This document shows, piece by piece, positions 6,696-14,504 of a DNA stretch of 18,062 nucleotides (positions are counted from its first letter, which is position 1; each line of letters begins with the position of its first letter). Location: assembly GCA_021732965.1 (NCBI GenBank), contig JAKFVZ010000266.1:1-18062 (forward strand), given 5' to 3'. This stretch comes from Reyranella sp. GTDB lineage: Bacteria > Pseudomonadota > Alphaproteobacteria > Reyranellales > Reyranellaceae. Below the pieces are notes generated by a model. It saw only the letters and a list, made by a program, of their open reading frames with translations, did not search any database and had not been told where the DNA came from. The translations under genes were made by a program, and so were the position numbers.

Positions 6696-6951
6696 GCCGT
6701 AGGTGCCCGACTGCACTTCCTTCACACTGGGCAGTACCCAGCGAAGGCGGGCCTTTATGCTAGCCCGAAATCAGCCAGAGCTGATCGAACATCGGTAGGA
6801 GCTCGGCCTGGCCAGAAACTTTCCGAATTATCCGACTCCGATGGAGTCCCAACTTCGACAAAGATGTCGACTTTGGGCGTTTGAAGGATCGTCAGCAATG
6901 ACCGAGGTGAGGGCGCTGAGCGGAACAGCATAAACCATTGCGAATGTTATA
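6696..6951. other. Convergent intergenic region with four hairpins, right edge of the cargo
   Basis: The cargo operon ends at 6695 and copG ends convergently at 6952; no gene is evident between them. Perfect short inverted repeats occur at CTGGG-CAGTA-CCCAG (6727-6741), CGGGC/GCCCG (6748 onward), GACTCC-GAT-GGAGTC (6834-6848) and TCGACA-AAGA-TGTCGA (6855-6870). These could together terminate transcription from both sides, although none has a clear U-tract. The right junction of the insertion is probably here. I found no direct repeat shared with the left intergenic region beyond a 7-bp word. Confidence 0.5.
6834..6870. terminator. Tandem hairpins, possible bidirectional terminator
   Basis: Two perfect 6-bp stems follow one another: GACTCC-GAT-GGAGTC (6834-6848) and TCGACA-AAGA-TGTCGA (6855-6870). 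They lie between convergent genes, where a terminator is expected. The stems are short and no run of T follows on either strand, so intrinsic termination is only a possibility. Confidence 0.3.
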
Positions 6952-7374
6952 TTAGCCATCTGATGTGTCCCCGCCGTTGATGTCGTCCGGAATCTCCCTC
7001 AGGAAGCTCTGTCCCTTCTGCAGGCGCCTTCCGAGCGTCTCGATGAAGCCCTCGTAGCGCTCGCGGCCTTTGGCCTGCGCCGACGCCTGAGCATCGTGTG
7101 GCAAAGGCGGCGTGATGGTCAGCCAGAAACGGACGAAAAGGGCGAGCGTTTCCGCGGTAACACCGAGGTCGCGCTCGAGGCGCTGGACCTGGCGCGTCAG
7201 CCGGTCGAGGCGGCGTGCCAACGCGGCCTCGCGCTTGTCACCACCATCGGGTGACAGGAATGACGCAACCGCCGCCTCGACGATCGCGGAGCGGGAGAGC
7301 TTCTTTCGGTCGGCGAGATCGGCGATCTGGCGGAGCATCTCGGGCGGAAAATAGACGTTCATCCGGTCGCGCAT
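6952..7374 (-). CDS. CopG-type ribbon-helix-helix regulator of the tra/trb region
   Basis: This 140-aa protein has an N-terminal RHH DNA-binding motif, RMNVYFPPEMLRQIADLADR with SRSAIVEAAVASFL (about residues 4-40). Next come a probable coiled coil (KREAALARRLDRLTRQVQRLERDLG) and a hydrophobic stretch (LALFVRFWLTITPPLP). It is the small regulator that in this element family lies between traG and trbB. I chose the ATG at 7374, 7 bp after the traG stop; the longer frame to 7551 would run into traG and encodes Arg/Ser-rich non-family sequence. It probably represses or tunes transfer genes, but its operator is not identifiable. Downstream it now faces the cargo operon instead of trbB. Confidence 0.85.
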   Translation of the reverse strand: MRDRMNVYFPPEMLRQIADLADRKKLSRSAIVEAAVASFLSPDGGDKREAALARRLDRLTRQVQRLERDLGVTAETLALFVRFWLTITPPLPHDAQASAQAKGRERYEGFIETLGRRLQKGQSFLREIPDDINGGDTSDG

Positions 7375-7381
7375 GGCTGCC

Positions 7382-9370
7382 TCACAGATCGATGCCGTCA
7401 TTGGGATCGAGCGCCACCTGCCGCGCCACGCCGCGCATCTGCTGCCGCAGCGCCTGCCGCTGCCGCGCGACGTCCTCGGGCTCATCGTCCAGCATGATGG
7501 CGAACTCGTCGGCCGCTGCCGGTCCGGTTGTTTCCTTGGCGATCGCGACATGGTCGGGCAGTTCGGGCTCGCGCCGCAGTCCGCCGTTGGCTGCGTCTTC
7601 CGCCTTGTCGAGCTCAGCCGCGAGCACCGCGTCGGGCTGCTGGGGCTTCAACTCGGACCAGGCGTCCTTTCGGGTCGAACGCCCGCATTTCGCAGGGTCC
7701 GGCGACGGCAGGATGCGCTCCTTGAAGCGGCGATCCTCGAAATAGCGGGCCTTCTTGGCTCGGATGGGATGGACACCGGCGGCCATGACGATCTCGTCGG
7801 TCGCTGGCAGTTGCATCACTTCGCCGGGGGTGAGGAGCGGCCGCGCCGTCTCCGAGCGCGAGACCATCAGGTGACCGAGCCATGGGCTGAGCCGATGCCC
7901 GGCATAGTTCCGCATCGCCTTCATCTCGGTCGCGGTGCCGAGCGCGTCGCTCACGCGCTTGGCGGTGCGTTCGTCATTGGTCGCGAAGCTCACCCGCACA
8001 TGGCAGTTGTCGAGGATCGCATTGTTCGGGCCATAGGCCTTCTCGATCTGGTTCAGCGACTGGGCGATGAGGAACGACTTCAGGCCGTAACCCGCCATGA
8101 AAGCGAGTGCGCTCTCGAAGAAGTCGAGTCGGCCGAGAGCTGGAAACTCGTCGAGCATCATCAGCACGCGATGCCGCCGGTCTCGCGCATGCAGATCTTC
8201 GGTCAGGCGCCGGCCGATCTGGTTCAGCACCAGCCGGATGAGCGGCTTCGTCCGGGATATGTCCGATGGCGGAACCACCAGGTAGAGCGTCGCCGGCTTC
8301 TCGTCGGCGATCAGGTCGGCGATCCGCCAGTCGCAGCGGCGCGTCACCTCCGCCACCACCGGGTCGCGATAGAGGCCCAGGAAGGACATGGCGGTGGACA
8401 GGACGCCCGAGCGCTCGTTGTCGCTCTTGTTGAGGAGTTCGCGCGCGGTCGACGCCACGACGGAATGGGGGCCGCCGGCTCCGAGATGCGGCGTCGTCAT
8501 CATCGCCTTCAGAGTGGCTTCGATCGGACGGCGCGGGTCAGACAAGAAGGCGGCAACACCAGCCAGCGTCTTCTCCTCTTCGGCATAGAGGACATGCAGG
8601 ATGGCGCCGACCAGCAGTGAATGGCTCGTTTTCTCCCAGTGATTGCGCTTGTCGAGCGAACCCTCAGGATCGACGAGAACGTCGGCGACGTTCTGCACGT
8701 CGCGGACTTCCCACTCGCCGCGTCGCACTTCGAGGAGCGGGTTGTAGGCAGCCGACTTGGCGTTGGTGGGATCGAACAGCAGGACGCGACCATGCCTCGC
8801 GCGAAAGCCGGCGGTGAGCTGCCAGTTCTCGCCCTTGATGTCGTGGACGATGGCAGAGCCCGGCCAGGTGAGGAGCGTGGGGACGACGAGACCGACACCC
8901 TTGCCCGATCGGGTCGGTGCGAAGCACAGGACATGCTCCGGCCCGTCGTGCCGAAGATAGGCGTCGCCGAGCTTGCCGAGGACGACACCGTCCGGTCCGA
9001 GCAGGCCGGCTGCCTTCACCTCCCGGAGTTCGGCCCAGCGAGCCGAGCCATAGGTCTCGACGTTCTTCGCCTCACGGGCGCGCCACACCGACATCGCGAT
9101 GGCGACGGAGATGGAGATGAAGCCGCCGGAGGCGGCGATCATCGCGCCTTCGACGAAAATCGGCGGCGCATAGGCGTCGTAGAAATACCACCACCAGAAG
9201 AATGCGGGTGGGTAGTAGACCGGCCAACCCGCCAGCTCAAACCAAGGCGTGCCGAGCTGCGCCTGAAAGCCGAGCCGCCAGGCGGTCCATTGGGTCGCGC
9301 CCCAGGTCGTGAGCAGCACGATGAGGAAGACGGTGGTGATCTGGCCCCAGAGGATTTTCGTCGCGGACAT
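7382..9370 (-). CDS. traG: TraG/VirD4-type conjugal transfer coupling protein
   Basis: This 662-aa inner-membrane ATPase should connect the relaxase-DNA complex to the Trb secretion channel. The N-terminus has hydrophobic segments at about residues 9-25, 48-65 and 73-94. The nucleotide-binding domain shows Walker A APTRSGKGVG (151-160, Lys157), then VPTLLTWPGSAIVHDIKGENW, and Walker B LMMLDEFPALG (Asp407, Glu408). SFLIAQSLNQIEKAYG and NCHVRVSFATND follow as conserved coupling-protein segments. The acidic C-terminal tail is the usual variable substrate-interaction region. The gene starts 27 bp after the relaxase stop and ends 7 bp before copG. It appears complete and intact. Confidence 0.95.
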   Translation of the reverse strand: MSATKILWGQITTVFLIVLLTTWGATQWTAWRLGFQAQLGTPWFELAGWPVYYPPAFFWWWYFYDAYAPPIFVEGAMIAASGGFISISVAIAMSVWRAREAKNVETYGSARWAELREVKAAGLLGPDGVVLGKLGDAYLRHDGPEHVLCFAPTRSGKGVGLVVPTLLTWPGSAIVHDIKGENWQLTAGFRARHGRVLLFDPTNAKSAAYNPLLEVRRGEWEVRDVQNVADVLVDPEGSLDKRNHWEKTSHSLLVGAILHVLYAEEEKTLAGVAAFLSDPRRPIEATLKAMMTTPHLGAGGPHSVVASTARELLNKSDNERSGVLSTAMSFLGLYRDPVVAEVTRRCDWRIADLIADEKPATLYLVVPPSDISRTKPLIRLVLNQIGRRLTEDLHARDRRHRVLMMLDEFPALGRLDFFESALAFMAGYGLKSFLIAQSLNQIEKAYGPNNAILDNCHVRVSFATNDERTAKRVSDALGTATEMKAMRNYAGHRLSPWLGHLMVSRSETARPLLTPGEVMQLPATDEIVMAAGVHPIRAKKARYFEDRRFKERILPSPDPAKCGRSTRKDAWSELKPQQPDAVLAAELDKAEDAANGGLRREPELPDHVAIAKETTGPAAADEFAIMLDDEPEDVARQRQALRQQMRGVARQVALDPNDGIDL

Positions 9371-9397
9371 CGGTGGCGGTCCTTTCTTCCTTGTCGG

Positions 9398-11176
9398 TCA
9401 GAGCGCGAGCCCGCGCTTGCGGCCGAAGCCCCATTCAATGCCGCCGCCGTCCTTCACGGCGCCGGCGACATGCTGGCCGAGCTTGCGTTCGATCTCGCGG
9501 GACCAGGGCACGAGCTGGAAGCCGAGGCCCCCATCGCGTCCCATGCTCTCGATCATCGCGAAGCGGCCGGAGGAGAGGTCGAGACGCTGGCGATAGATGC
9601 CGGCGACCTGATCGCCGGCGGTCGGCTTCACGTGCGCCAGACCGGTCTCGGCGGAGAGGCGCGCCCCGACCGAATCCAGTTCGCGCCGCCGCAGCGTGGC
9701 GAGGAGGTCGCGTTGCAGGATGATCCGCTGGCCTTGGCGGCGACCGAGGCTTTGGTCTGCGAGATGCTCGGCCCGCGCCTGCAGAGCGTCGCGCACCTCG
9801 CGGCCGAAGCCCCCCATCGACAGCGGCATTGGGTCCGCTTCCACCAGCCGATGGTCCAGCCATGTGGCTCCCGGCGCCCTGATCTGCCGGCTGAGATCGA
9901 GGTCTGACTGGGGTGCGAGGACCAGTGTCGGGCGCGGCTCATCGGCACGGCCAAAGCGCCGAACTTCCACGATGCCGCCGATCGGGGGTGCGTGCTCGAA
10001 GGCCTCGACACCGCGAAACCGGATATGGTGGGCCCGGCCGTCGGTGCCGTCGATCACCGCATAGGCTTCGCCCGTCAGCTCGTCGTGCAGGCCGCGATCG
10101 ACCAGCCGCCCGACGATCGGCGCCTGTCCACTGCCGCCTTCGATGACATAGTCGGCGACACCGCGATCTTCGCCGCGCTCGGCGAAAGCGCGGTGCATGG
10201 TCTTGATGATGTCGCCGCGAAGTCCGAGGTCGCGAAGGTGGCGTTCGGCATCGAGCCCGACCATCCACTCGCCCGGGCTGGCGGATGACGCGAGGCCCAT
10301 CTTTTCCAGGTGCTGGAGCCGACCGATCATGAACCGACGGGTCTGGGGATCAGCGGCGCCGGTTTGATCGGGACGAAGATCGATGGAGCCGGTCTCGTCG
10401 GCAGCGATGCGGATCTCGACATCGAGGCGCGTCCAGCGCTCGGCCGTGATTTCACGCTCGAGCGCCGTCTTGATCTCGTGCTCCGGCTTCGGGCCGAGTT
10501 CGATCGACACCAGGTCCTCCGCCCGGGAGCGCAAGCCGCGGCTGATGTAATCGCGGGAGATCACGAGGTCGGCGCCTTGGGCGTCGACGCCCCGCACCAG
10601 CAGATGGACGTGGGGGTTGTCGGTGTTCCAGTGATCGACCGCGACCCAATCGAGCCGGGTGCCGAGGTCGGCTTCCATCTGACGGGCAAGGTCGCGCGTG
10701 AAGCCGCGCAGGTCGGTCATCTCGCCGGCGTCCTCGGGTGAGATGATGAAGCGGAAATGGTGCCGATCGTCCTTGGAGCGCGCGGCGAAACCGGCGTCAT
10801 CGGCGCGGTCTCTGTCAGCATCGAACATCACGGCCTTTTCGCCGTCGCGCGTGACGCCGTCGCGCTTGAGATAGGAGAGGTGGGCATGGAGCGGCGCGGA
10901 CCGGAAGGCGCGTCCCTGGTGGCGGGCGATCCGCGCTTTGACGACAACGCGGCGCGATGAGCTGAAGAGCCGCGCGCGGCTGAACGCGATGCGTCCGCGC
11001 CCGAAGGACGAACGGCCATAGCCGGACGCCTTCTGCCCCGGACCGCCGCCAGTGCTGACATGCCCCGAGCGCTTGGCGGCGCGTAGGACCTGATTGATGA
11101 AGCTCTTGGGCTTCGGCGCCCGCGTCGAACCGATGCGGCCTGGCCGGACCCGGAAGTCGCTGTCCCCCTCGCTCAT
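9398..11176 (-). CDS. MobP-type relaxase, VirD2-like with DUF3363-type C-terminus
   Basis: This 592-aa protein should nick the element at oriT and pilot the strand into the recipient. A candidate catalytic Tyr102 lies in HAHLSYLKRDGV. The metal-binding motif is DHWNTDNPHVHLLVRG, with His182, Asp186, His189 and His191. The basic N-terminus (residues 1-90) is rich in Arg/Ser/Gly. The long C-terminal part, including HLEKMGLAS and GFQLVPWSREIERKLGQHVAG, matches the DUF3363 relaxases common in alphaproteobacterial elements. I chose the ATG at 11176 because GGAAG precedes it and the stop of the preceding small ORF overlaps it as ATGA; an open frame continues to 11308 but lacks family-like sequence. 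No oriT was recognised nearby. Confidence 0.92.
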   Translation of the reverse strand: MSEGDSDFRVRPGRIGSTRAPKPKSFINQVLRAAKRSGHVSTGGGPGQKASGYGRSSFGRGRIAFSRARLFSSSRRVVVKARIARHQGRAFRSAPLHAHLSYLKRDGVTRDGEKAVMFDADRDRADDAGFAARSKDDRHHFRFIISPEDAGEMTDLRGFTRDLARQMEADLGTRLDWVAVDHWNTDNPHVHLLVRGVDAQGADLVISRDYISRGLRSRAEDLVSIELGPKPEHEIKTALEREITAERWTRLDVEIRIAADETGSIDLRPDQTGAADPQTRRFMIGRLQHLEKMGLASSASPGEWMVGLDAERHLRDLGLRGDIIKTMHRAFAERGEDRGVADYVIEGGSGQAPIVGRLVDRGLHDELTGEAYAVIDGTDGRAHHIRFRGVEAFEHAPPIGGIVEVRRFGRADEPRPTLVLAPQSDLDLSRQIRAPGATWLDHRLVEADPMPLSMGGFGREVRDALQARAEHLADQSLGRRQGQRIILQRDLLATLRRRELDSVGARLSAETGLAHVKPTAGDQVAGIYRQRLDLSSGRFAMIESMGRDGGLGFQLVPWSREIERKLGQHVAGAVKDGGGIEWGFGRKRGLAL

Positions 11177-11427
11177 CGCCGGCTTCCGGCGGAGCGATCG
11201 GCGGACAGTGCCGGAGATGTCGTTGATCTGCCGTGGGAAATGGCCGGAACCGGCACTGCCCCCGACCGACCGGCACGTGAAAAACCATGCGAAGGCAATG
11301 GCTTGCACGAGAGTGGCGAGCTGCTTTTATCTCGCCGTCTGTTGGTCGTGTCTGCTTCGTCCCCACGCTCCCATACCGCCTCTTTCCGGGAGCCCGCCAA
11401 ACCGCGCCAGAGTGCGATTCCGGTCAT
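11173..11427 (-). CDS. Possible small coupled ORF between transglycosylase and relaxase
   Basis: This 84-codon frame exactly bridges two real genes. Its ATG overlaps the transglycosylase stop as ATGA (11424-11427), and its stop overlaps the relaxase ATG as ATGA (11173-11176). The product is basic and Ser/Arg-rich with no domain I recognise and does not look globular. The double ATGA arrangement fits the coupling used throughout this gene block, but the amino-acid composition argues for a non-coding spacer. It may matter mainly as a carrier of ribosomes to the relaxase start. Low confidence. Confidence 0.3.
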   Translation of the reverse strand: MTGIALWRGLAGSRKEAVWERGDEADTTNRRRDKSSSPLSCKPLPSHGFSRAGRSGAVPVPAISHGRSTTSPALSADRSAGSRR

Positions 11428-12188
11428 GGGCGCCCCCCATCACCGGCGCGGGTCACGAAGATGCCTGCCGTTTGCGTCGAACTCGCAATCGGGGGCTGCT
11501 GCGGATCTGCCGTCCGGCCGCCGTTCCTTTGACGGTCGGGCTGCGATCGTTCTGCAGCATCGCTGCCGTCGGAGCGCACGACGAACAACGGCGACCGGGT
11601 CCAGGCGAGCGGGTCGACGTTCGCGACAGCGACGCCGGCAGCGAGAGGCTCACTGCCAATTAGCGGCGCGAGCGCTGACACATAGGCGATGGTCTCAGCG
11701 GGCAGCGCGCGGCCTGCTGAAAGATAGTCATCGTAGCGTCCGGGGCCGGCATTGTAGGCCGCGAGGAAGCCCGGCGCGCCGTAGCGGTCGTGCATTTCGC
11801 GCAGATAGGCTGCACCAGCGAGGATGTTGTCGCGCGGGTCAAAGGGATTGGCGCCCAGCCCGTGGCGCGCCCGCAGATCGGCCCAGGTCGCGGGCATGAT
11901 CTGCATGAGTCCCATGGCGCCCTTCGGCGAGACCGCGCGGACACGACCGCCGCTTTCGACGCGCATGACTGCCCAGATCCAGCGCTCGGGAATGCCGAAC
12001 CGCTGCGCTGCCTCGGCGACCGCTCGTGTGTAGGGCAACGCTGCAGCGGGTCGCTCGATGGGCGATGTCTGCGCCAGTGATGGCGCGGGTATCGCCCCGG
12101 CAAAGGCAAGGCCGGAAAGGAGAAGGAAGGGCAGCCGGCAGGCGGCCCCTTTCGCTCCGACAGCGGGGTGGCGACGGACGACGCGCAT
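11424..12188 (-). CDS. Lytic transglycosylase (VirB1-like, conjugation-associated)
   Basis: This 254-aa periplasmic protein should open peptidoglycan for assembly of the mating channel. A signal peptide is clear: basic start, hydrophobic LPFLLLSGLAFAGAIPAP and likely cleavage after Ala39 (PSLA-QT). The SLT domain has catalytic Glu78 in VMRVESGGR, then SPKGAMGLMQIMPATW, NILAGAAYLREM and FLAAYNAGPGRY, all standard goose-type transglycosylase motifs. The C-terminal 60 residues are low in complexity. The ATG at 12188 is 3 bp after the DUF736 stop, so it belongs to the same operon. Confidence 0.93.
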   Translation of the reverse strand: MRVVRRHPAVGAKGAACRLPFLLLSGLAFAGAIPAPSLAQTSPIERPAAALPYTRAVAEAAQRFGIPERWIWAVMRVESGGRVRAVSPKGAMGLMQIMPATWADLRARHGLGANPFDPRDNILAGAAYLREMHDRYGAPGFLAAYNAGPGRYDDYLSAGRALPAETIAYVSALAPLIGSEPLAAGVAVANVDPLAWTRSPLFVVRSDGSDAAERSQPDRQRNGGRTADPQQPPIASSTQTAGIFVTRAGDGGRP

Positions 12189-12191
12189 CGG

Positions 12192-12530
12192 TCAATCCCG
12201 CTCGCTGCGCTTGGTCGGCCGGTTCCAGTAGAGGCCCCATGCTGACTTGTCGTCGGCCGACTGGAAGAGGTTGGCCCGGATCGGCTGCGCGAAAGTCGGA
12301 TCGTCGAGCTGCAATGACACATACTCGCCGGCCTTCTCGCCGGTGCGCTTCCATCCCGCCCCCACTTCAGGTCCGTCGGCATCGTCGCCGAGGTGAACGC
12401 GATAGTCGGGCGCGTTCTCCGTGTCGGAATGCTCCGCCGGGACGAGCACCAGAGCTGCATCGAGCGCGAGCGTGCGGATGCGGCCGCCATAGCCGCTCTT
12501 GGTGCGGATAAATTCTCCGATCAGGGTCAT
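12192..12530 (-). CDS. DUF736 family protein (first copy)
   Basis: This 112-aa protein starts with MTLIGEFIRTKSGYGGRIRTL and ends with YVSLQLDDPTFAQPIRANLF and WGLYWNRP, the hallmark pattern of DUF736. These small proteins are near-universal in alphaproteobacterial conjugative elements, but their biochemical role is not established. It lies between the TraF-like peptidase and the transglycosylase. A second, divergent DUF736 copy is at 17710-18036. Confidence 0.9.
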   Translation of the reverse strand: MTLIGEFIRTKSGYGGRIRTLALDAALVLVPAEHSDTENAPDYRVHLGDDADGPEVGAGWKRTGEKAGEYVSLQLDDPTFAQPIRANLFQSADDKSAWGLYWNRPTKRSERD

Positions 12531-12575
12531 GGCAACCTCCTTGGCAATGCGGTGGAACGGGTCATGGCGGCGCCG

Positions 12576-13121
12576 TCACCGCGTCGGCGCGCGCCAGACG
12601 AAGCGACCGTCGCCGTCTTCGTCGGTGTAGAGAGGGGTGGCACGGCCGATCACGGTGGTGACGGCGAGAGGCCCGAAGTAGCGGCCGTCCAAGCTGTCCC
12701 GGACGCCGATGTTCATGAGGAAGAGTTCGCTCGCGCCGATCTGGTGGCAGCCTTTCCAGATAGGCAGCGCGCGTCCCAGACGGTCGCGGTCGAGCGCATT
12801 GCCGACGGTGATTCCGTCGACGGTGATGTCGCCACCCAAACGGCAGACCGTCTGGCCTGGAAGTGCGGCAACGCGCTTCAAGAGCGGCACGCCGCGCGGC
12901 AGATAACCCCGTTCCGCGAGGAATGCGCCAAGCGGCTCCGGCGCATTGACCGCGACAAGGTCGGTGACCTCAAGCGGCGTAGCCGAACCGATTTCATAGA
13001 GGCCGACCGGAACGCTGGCCGATGCGTTCCAGACGAGCCGCGGTGCAACGTGCACCATCGCAAGCGTGATCAGCAGGAGCGCGGCGCCCGTGGTCGTCAG
13101 CAGGTAGCCGGCGCGCGTCAT
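12576..13121 (-). CDS. traF: TraF-type S26 signal peptidase
   Basis: This 181-aa protein has an N-terminal membrane anchor (about residues 7-27) and a periplasmic serine-lysine peptidase domain. The likely nucleophile is Ser36 in NASASVPVGLY, and the general base is Lys82 in RGVPLLKRVAALPGQ. The C-terminal DSLDGRYFGPL box is also conserved. In RP4-type systems TraF processes and cyclises the TrbC pilin, and the trb operon begins at trbB at the left end of this window. The start overlaps the DUF2840 stop as ATGA. The assignment to TraF rather than a general Lep peptidase follows from size and context. Confidence 0.9.
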   Translation of the reverse strand: MTRAGYLLTTTGAALLLITLAMVHVAPRLVWNASASVPVGLYEIGSATPLEVTDLVAVNAPEPLGAFLAERGYLPRGVPLLKRVAALPGQTVCRLGGDITVDGITVGNALDRDRLGRALPIWKGCHQIGASELFLMNIGVRDSLDGRYFGPLAVTTVIGRATPLYTDEDGDGRFVWRAPTR

Positions 13122-13633
13122 AGCTCGGCCCTCTGTCGCAAGCGCCAGGCGCGGTGCTGCTGTCGGGAGTAGGATCGCGGGGCGTCGCCAGCGGCGAGCC
13201 GGTTATGGACATGGCGCCAATAGTCAGGCGCAGCGTCGGTGGGATCGATGTCGAGCGCTTCGATCGTGTCGATCAGAAGCAGCACGCGTTCGACGTTCGG
13301 CCAGCCGCTCGTTTGCAGCAGGATTTCACCACCGGGCCGCACCGAGGGGAGCGTCTGATAGCCTTCGCTCGCGCTGACGGCGCGCAGGATGTCGATGCGC
13401 GAGACGACGGTGCCAAAGCCATTTGATGCCCAGCGGACGAAGGCGAAGACAGCCCCGGCGGGGAAGCTGAGGACGCGGCGCCGCCGGTCGAGGATCTGTT
13501 CGTGGACCGCATGGCCGAAGCGGATCCAGTGCTCGACCTGCTTCTCGCGCCAAACCAGTTCGACCTCGGTGAGCCGACCCGGAGGTGATGACGGCCGAAC
13601 GCCCGCTGCGCCATGAATTGCCGGTGCGCTCAT
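13118..13633 (-). CDS. DUF2840 family protein
   Basis: This 171-aa protein has the core LTEVELVWREKQVEHWIRFG, followed by RRVLSFPAGAVFAFVRWASN and PDYWRHVHNRL, which I recognise as DUF2840. The family is restricted largely to conjugative elements of this type and always sits beside the TraF peptidase; its activity is unknown. Both ends overlap neighbours as ATGA (13630-13633 and 13118-13121), so it is translated within the parA-traF chain. Confidence 0.85.
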   Translation of the reverse strand: MSAPAIHGAAGVRPSSPPGRLTEVELVWREKQVEHWIRFGHAVHEQILDRRRRVLSFPAGAVFAFVRWASNGFGTVVSRIDILRAVSASEGYQTLPSVRPGGEILLQTSGWPNVERVLLLIDTIEALDIDPTDAAPDYWRHVHNRLAAGDAPRSYSRQQHRAWRLRQRAEL

Positions 13634-13869
13634 GGCGCGTCCCCCTCGGCTGGAAACGCGCCCGCGAGGAGCTCTCGCAGCATGTCCGCGACGGTTTGGC
13701 CGCGCTGGAACGCGGTGACCTTGATCCGGCCGCGCAGGTCCGGCGTGACGTCGATCGTGAGGCGCGCGGTGTAGGCGATGGCATCAGCCCTGCGGCCGCG
13801 CGGATCGTCGGCGGCCTTGATCCAGGTGTCCGGGTCGCCGGGCCGCGCGGCGAAGCTGCGCCTGGTCAT
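13630..13869 (-). CDS. Small RHH-like partition-associated protein
   Basis: This 79-aa protein follows parA with an ATGA overlap. After a polar N-terminus (RPGDPDTWIKAADD), the second half, ARLTIDVTPDLRGRIKVTAFQRGQTVADMLRELLAG, fits a ribbon-helix-helix fold: a beta strand followed by two helices. By position it could be the DNA-binding partner of ParA (a ParB/ParG-like centromere binder) or an operon repressor. The start at 13869 is set by the overlap; a longer frame upstream lies inside parA and is Arg-rich shadow sequence. Confidence 0.75.
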   Translation of the reverse strand: MTRRSFAARPGDPDTWIKAADDPRGRRADAIAYTARLTIDVTPDLRGRIKVTAFQRGQTVADMLRELLAGAFPAEGDAP

Positions 13870-14504
13870 GGTGCGAGCCTCCCAACTTCGGCGCAGAGCG
13901 CGGCGATCTCGCGCGTGCCGGCACGCTGGCCGTCGAGCTCCGAGATCAGGCGGCCGGATTGCGCGGCATCCGCGAAGCCGACGCGTTGGCCGATCGCGCT
14001 CGCCAGCACCGGCGGATCGTGTTCGGCGAGCGCCTTGGCGGTCTCGCGTGCGATGATGGTGCGCGCGCCACAGCGGTTGAGCACGAACCGGGCGACAAGC
14101 GACGGGCGAAACAGGCGTGCTTCGCGGAGCAGTGCCAGCATCTCGGCCGACGCCCATCCGTCGAAGGGCGACGGCTGAACTGGGATGAGGACGAGATCGG
14201 CGGCGAGCAGGGCCGAGCGCATGAGGCCGGCGACCCGCGGGGGACCATCGATCACCACATGATCGGCGCCGCGCGCCAGTTCGGACGCTTCGCGGTGCAA
14301 GGTGTCGCGCGCCAGTCCGATGACGGCGAACCGGCGGGGCAGGCCTTCACGGGCACGAGCTTCGGACCAGTCGAGTGCGGAACCCTGCGGATCGGCGTCG
14401 ATGAGCATGACGCGCTGGTCGCGTCTGGCCCATTCGTCGGCGAGATGGAGCGCGAGTGTCGTCTTGCCGACGCCGCCTTTCTGGTTGAGCAACGCGACGA
14501 TCAT
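13866..14504 (-). CDS. parA: ParA-type partition ATPase
   Basis: This 212-aa protein starts immediately with the deviant Walker A MIVALLNQKGGVGKTT (Lys9 and Lys14). It then has LIDADPQGS (34-42) and VVIDGPPR (Asp86), the standard ParA/MinD-family set. The short form without an N-terminal HTH matches type Ib ParA partners of small centromere binders. It should help segregate the element when it exists as a circular or replicating form. The ATG overlaps the repA stop as ATGA, and the stop overlaps the next gene. Confidence 0.93.
   Translation of the reverse strand: MIVALLNQKGGVGKTTLALHLADEWARRDQRVMLIDADPQGSALDWSEARAREGLPRRFAVIGLARDTLHREASELARGADHVVIDGPPRVAGLMRSALLAADLVLIPVQPSPFDGWASAEMLALLREARLFRPSLVARFVLNRCGARTIIARETAKALAEHDPPVLASAIGQRVGFADAAQSGRLISELDGQRAGTREIAALCAEVGRLAP

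Noticed and set aside
310..6881. Shared GGGCGTT word in both intergenic flanks of the cargo as a target-site or att duplication
   Set aside because: Only 7 bp, expected by chance in GC-rich DNA, and not at evident junctions; no integrase or transposase is present in the cargo.
7373..9907. Long plus-strand open frames opposite traG and the relaxase
   Set aside because: GC-rich antisense shadows; the minus-strand genes have clear family motifs in these regions.
11177..11308. N-terminal extension of the relaxase to 11308
   Set aside because: The extension lacks family-like sequence, while ATG 11176 has GGAAG upstream.
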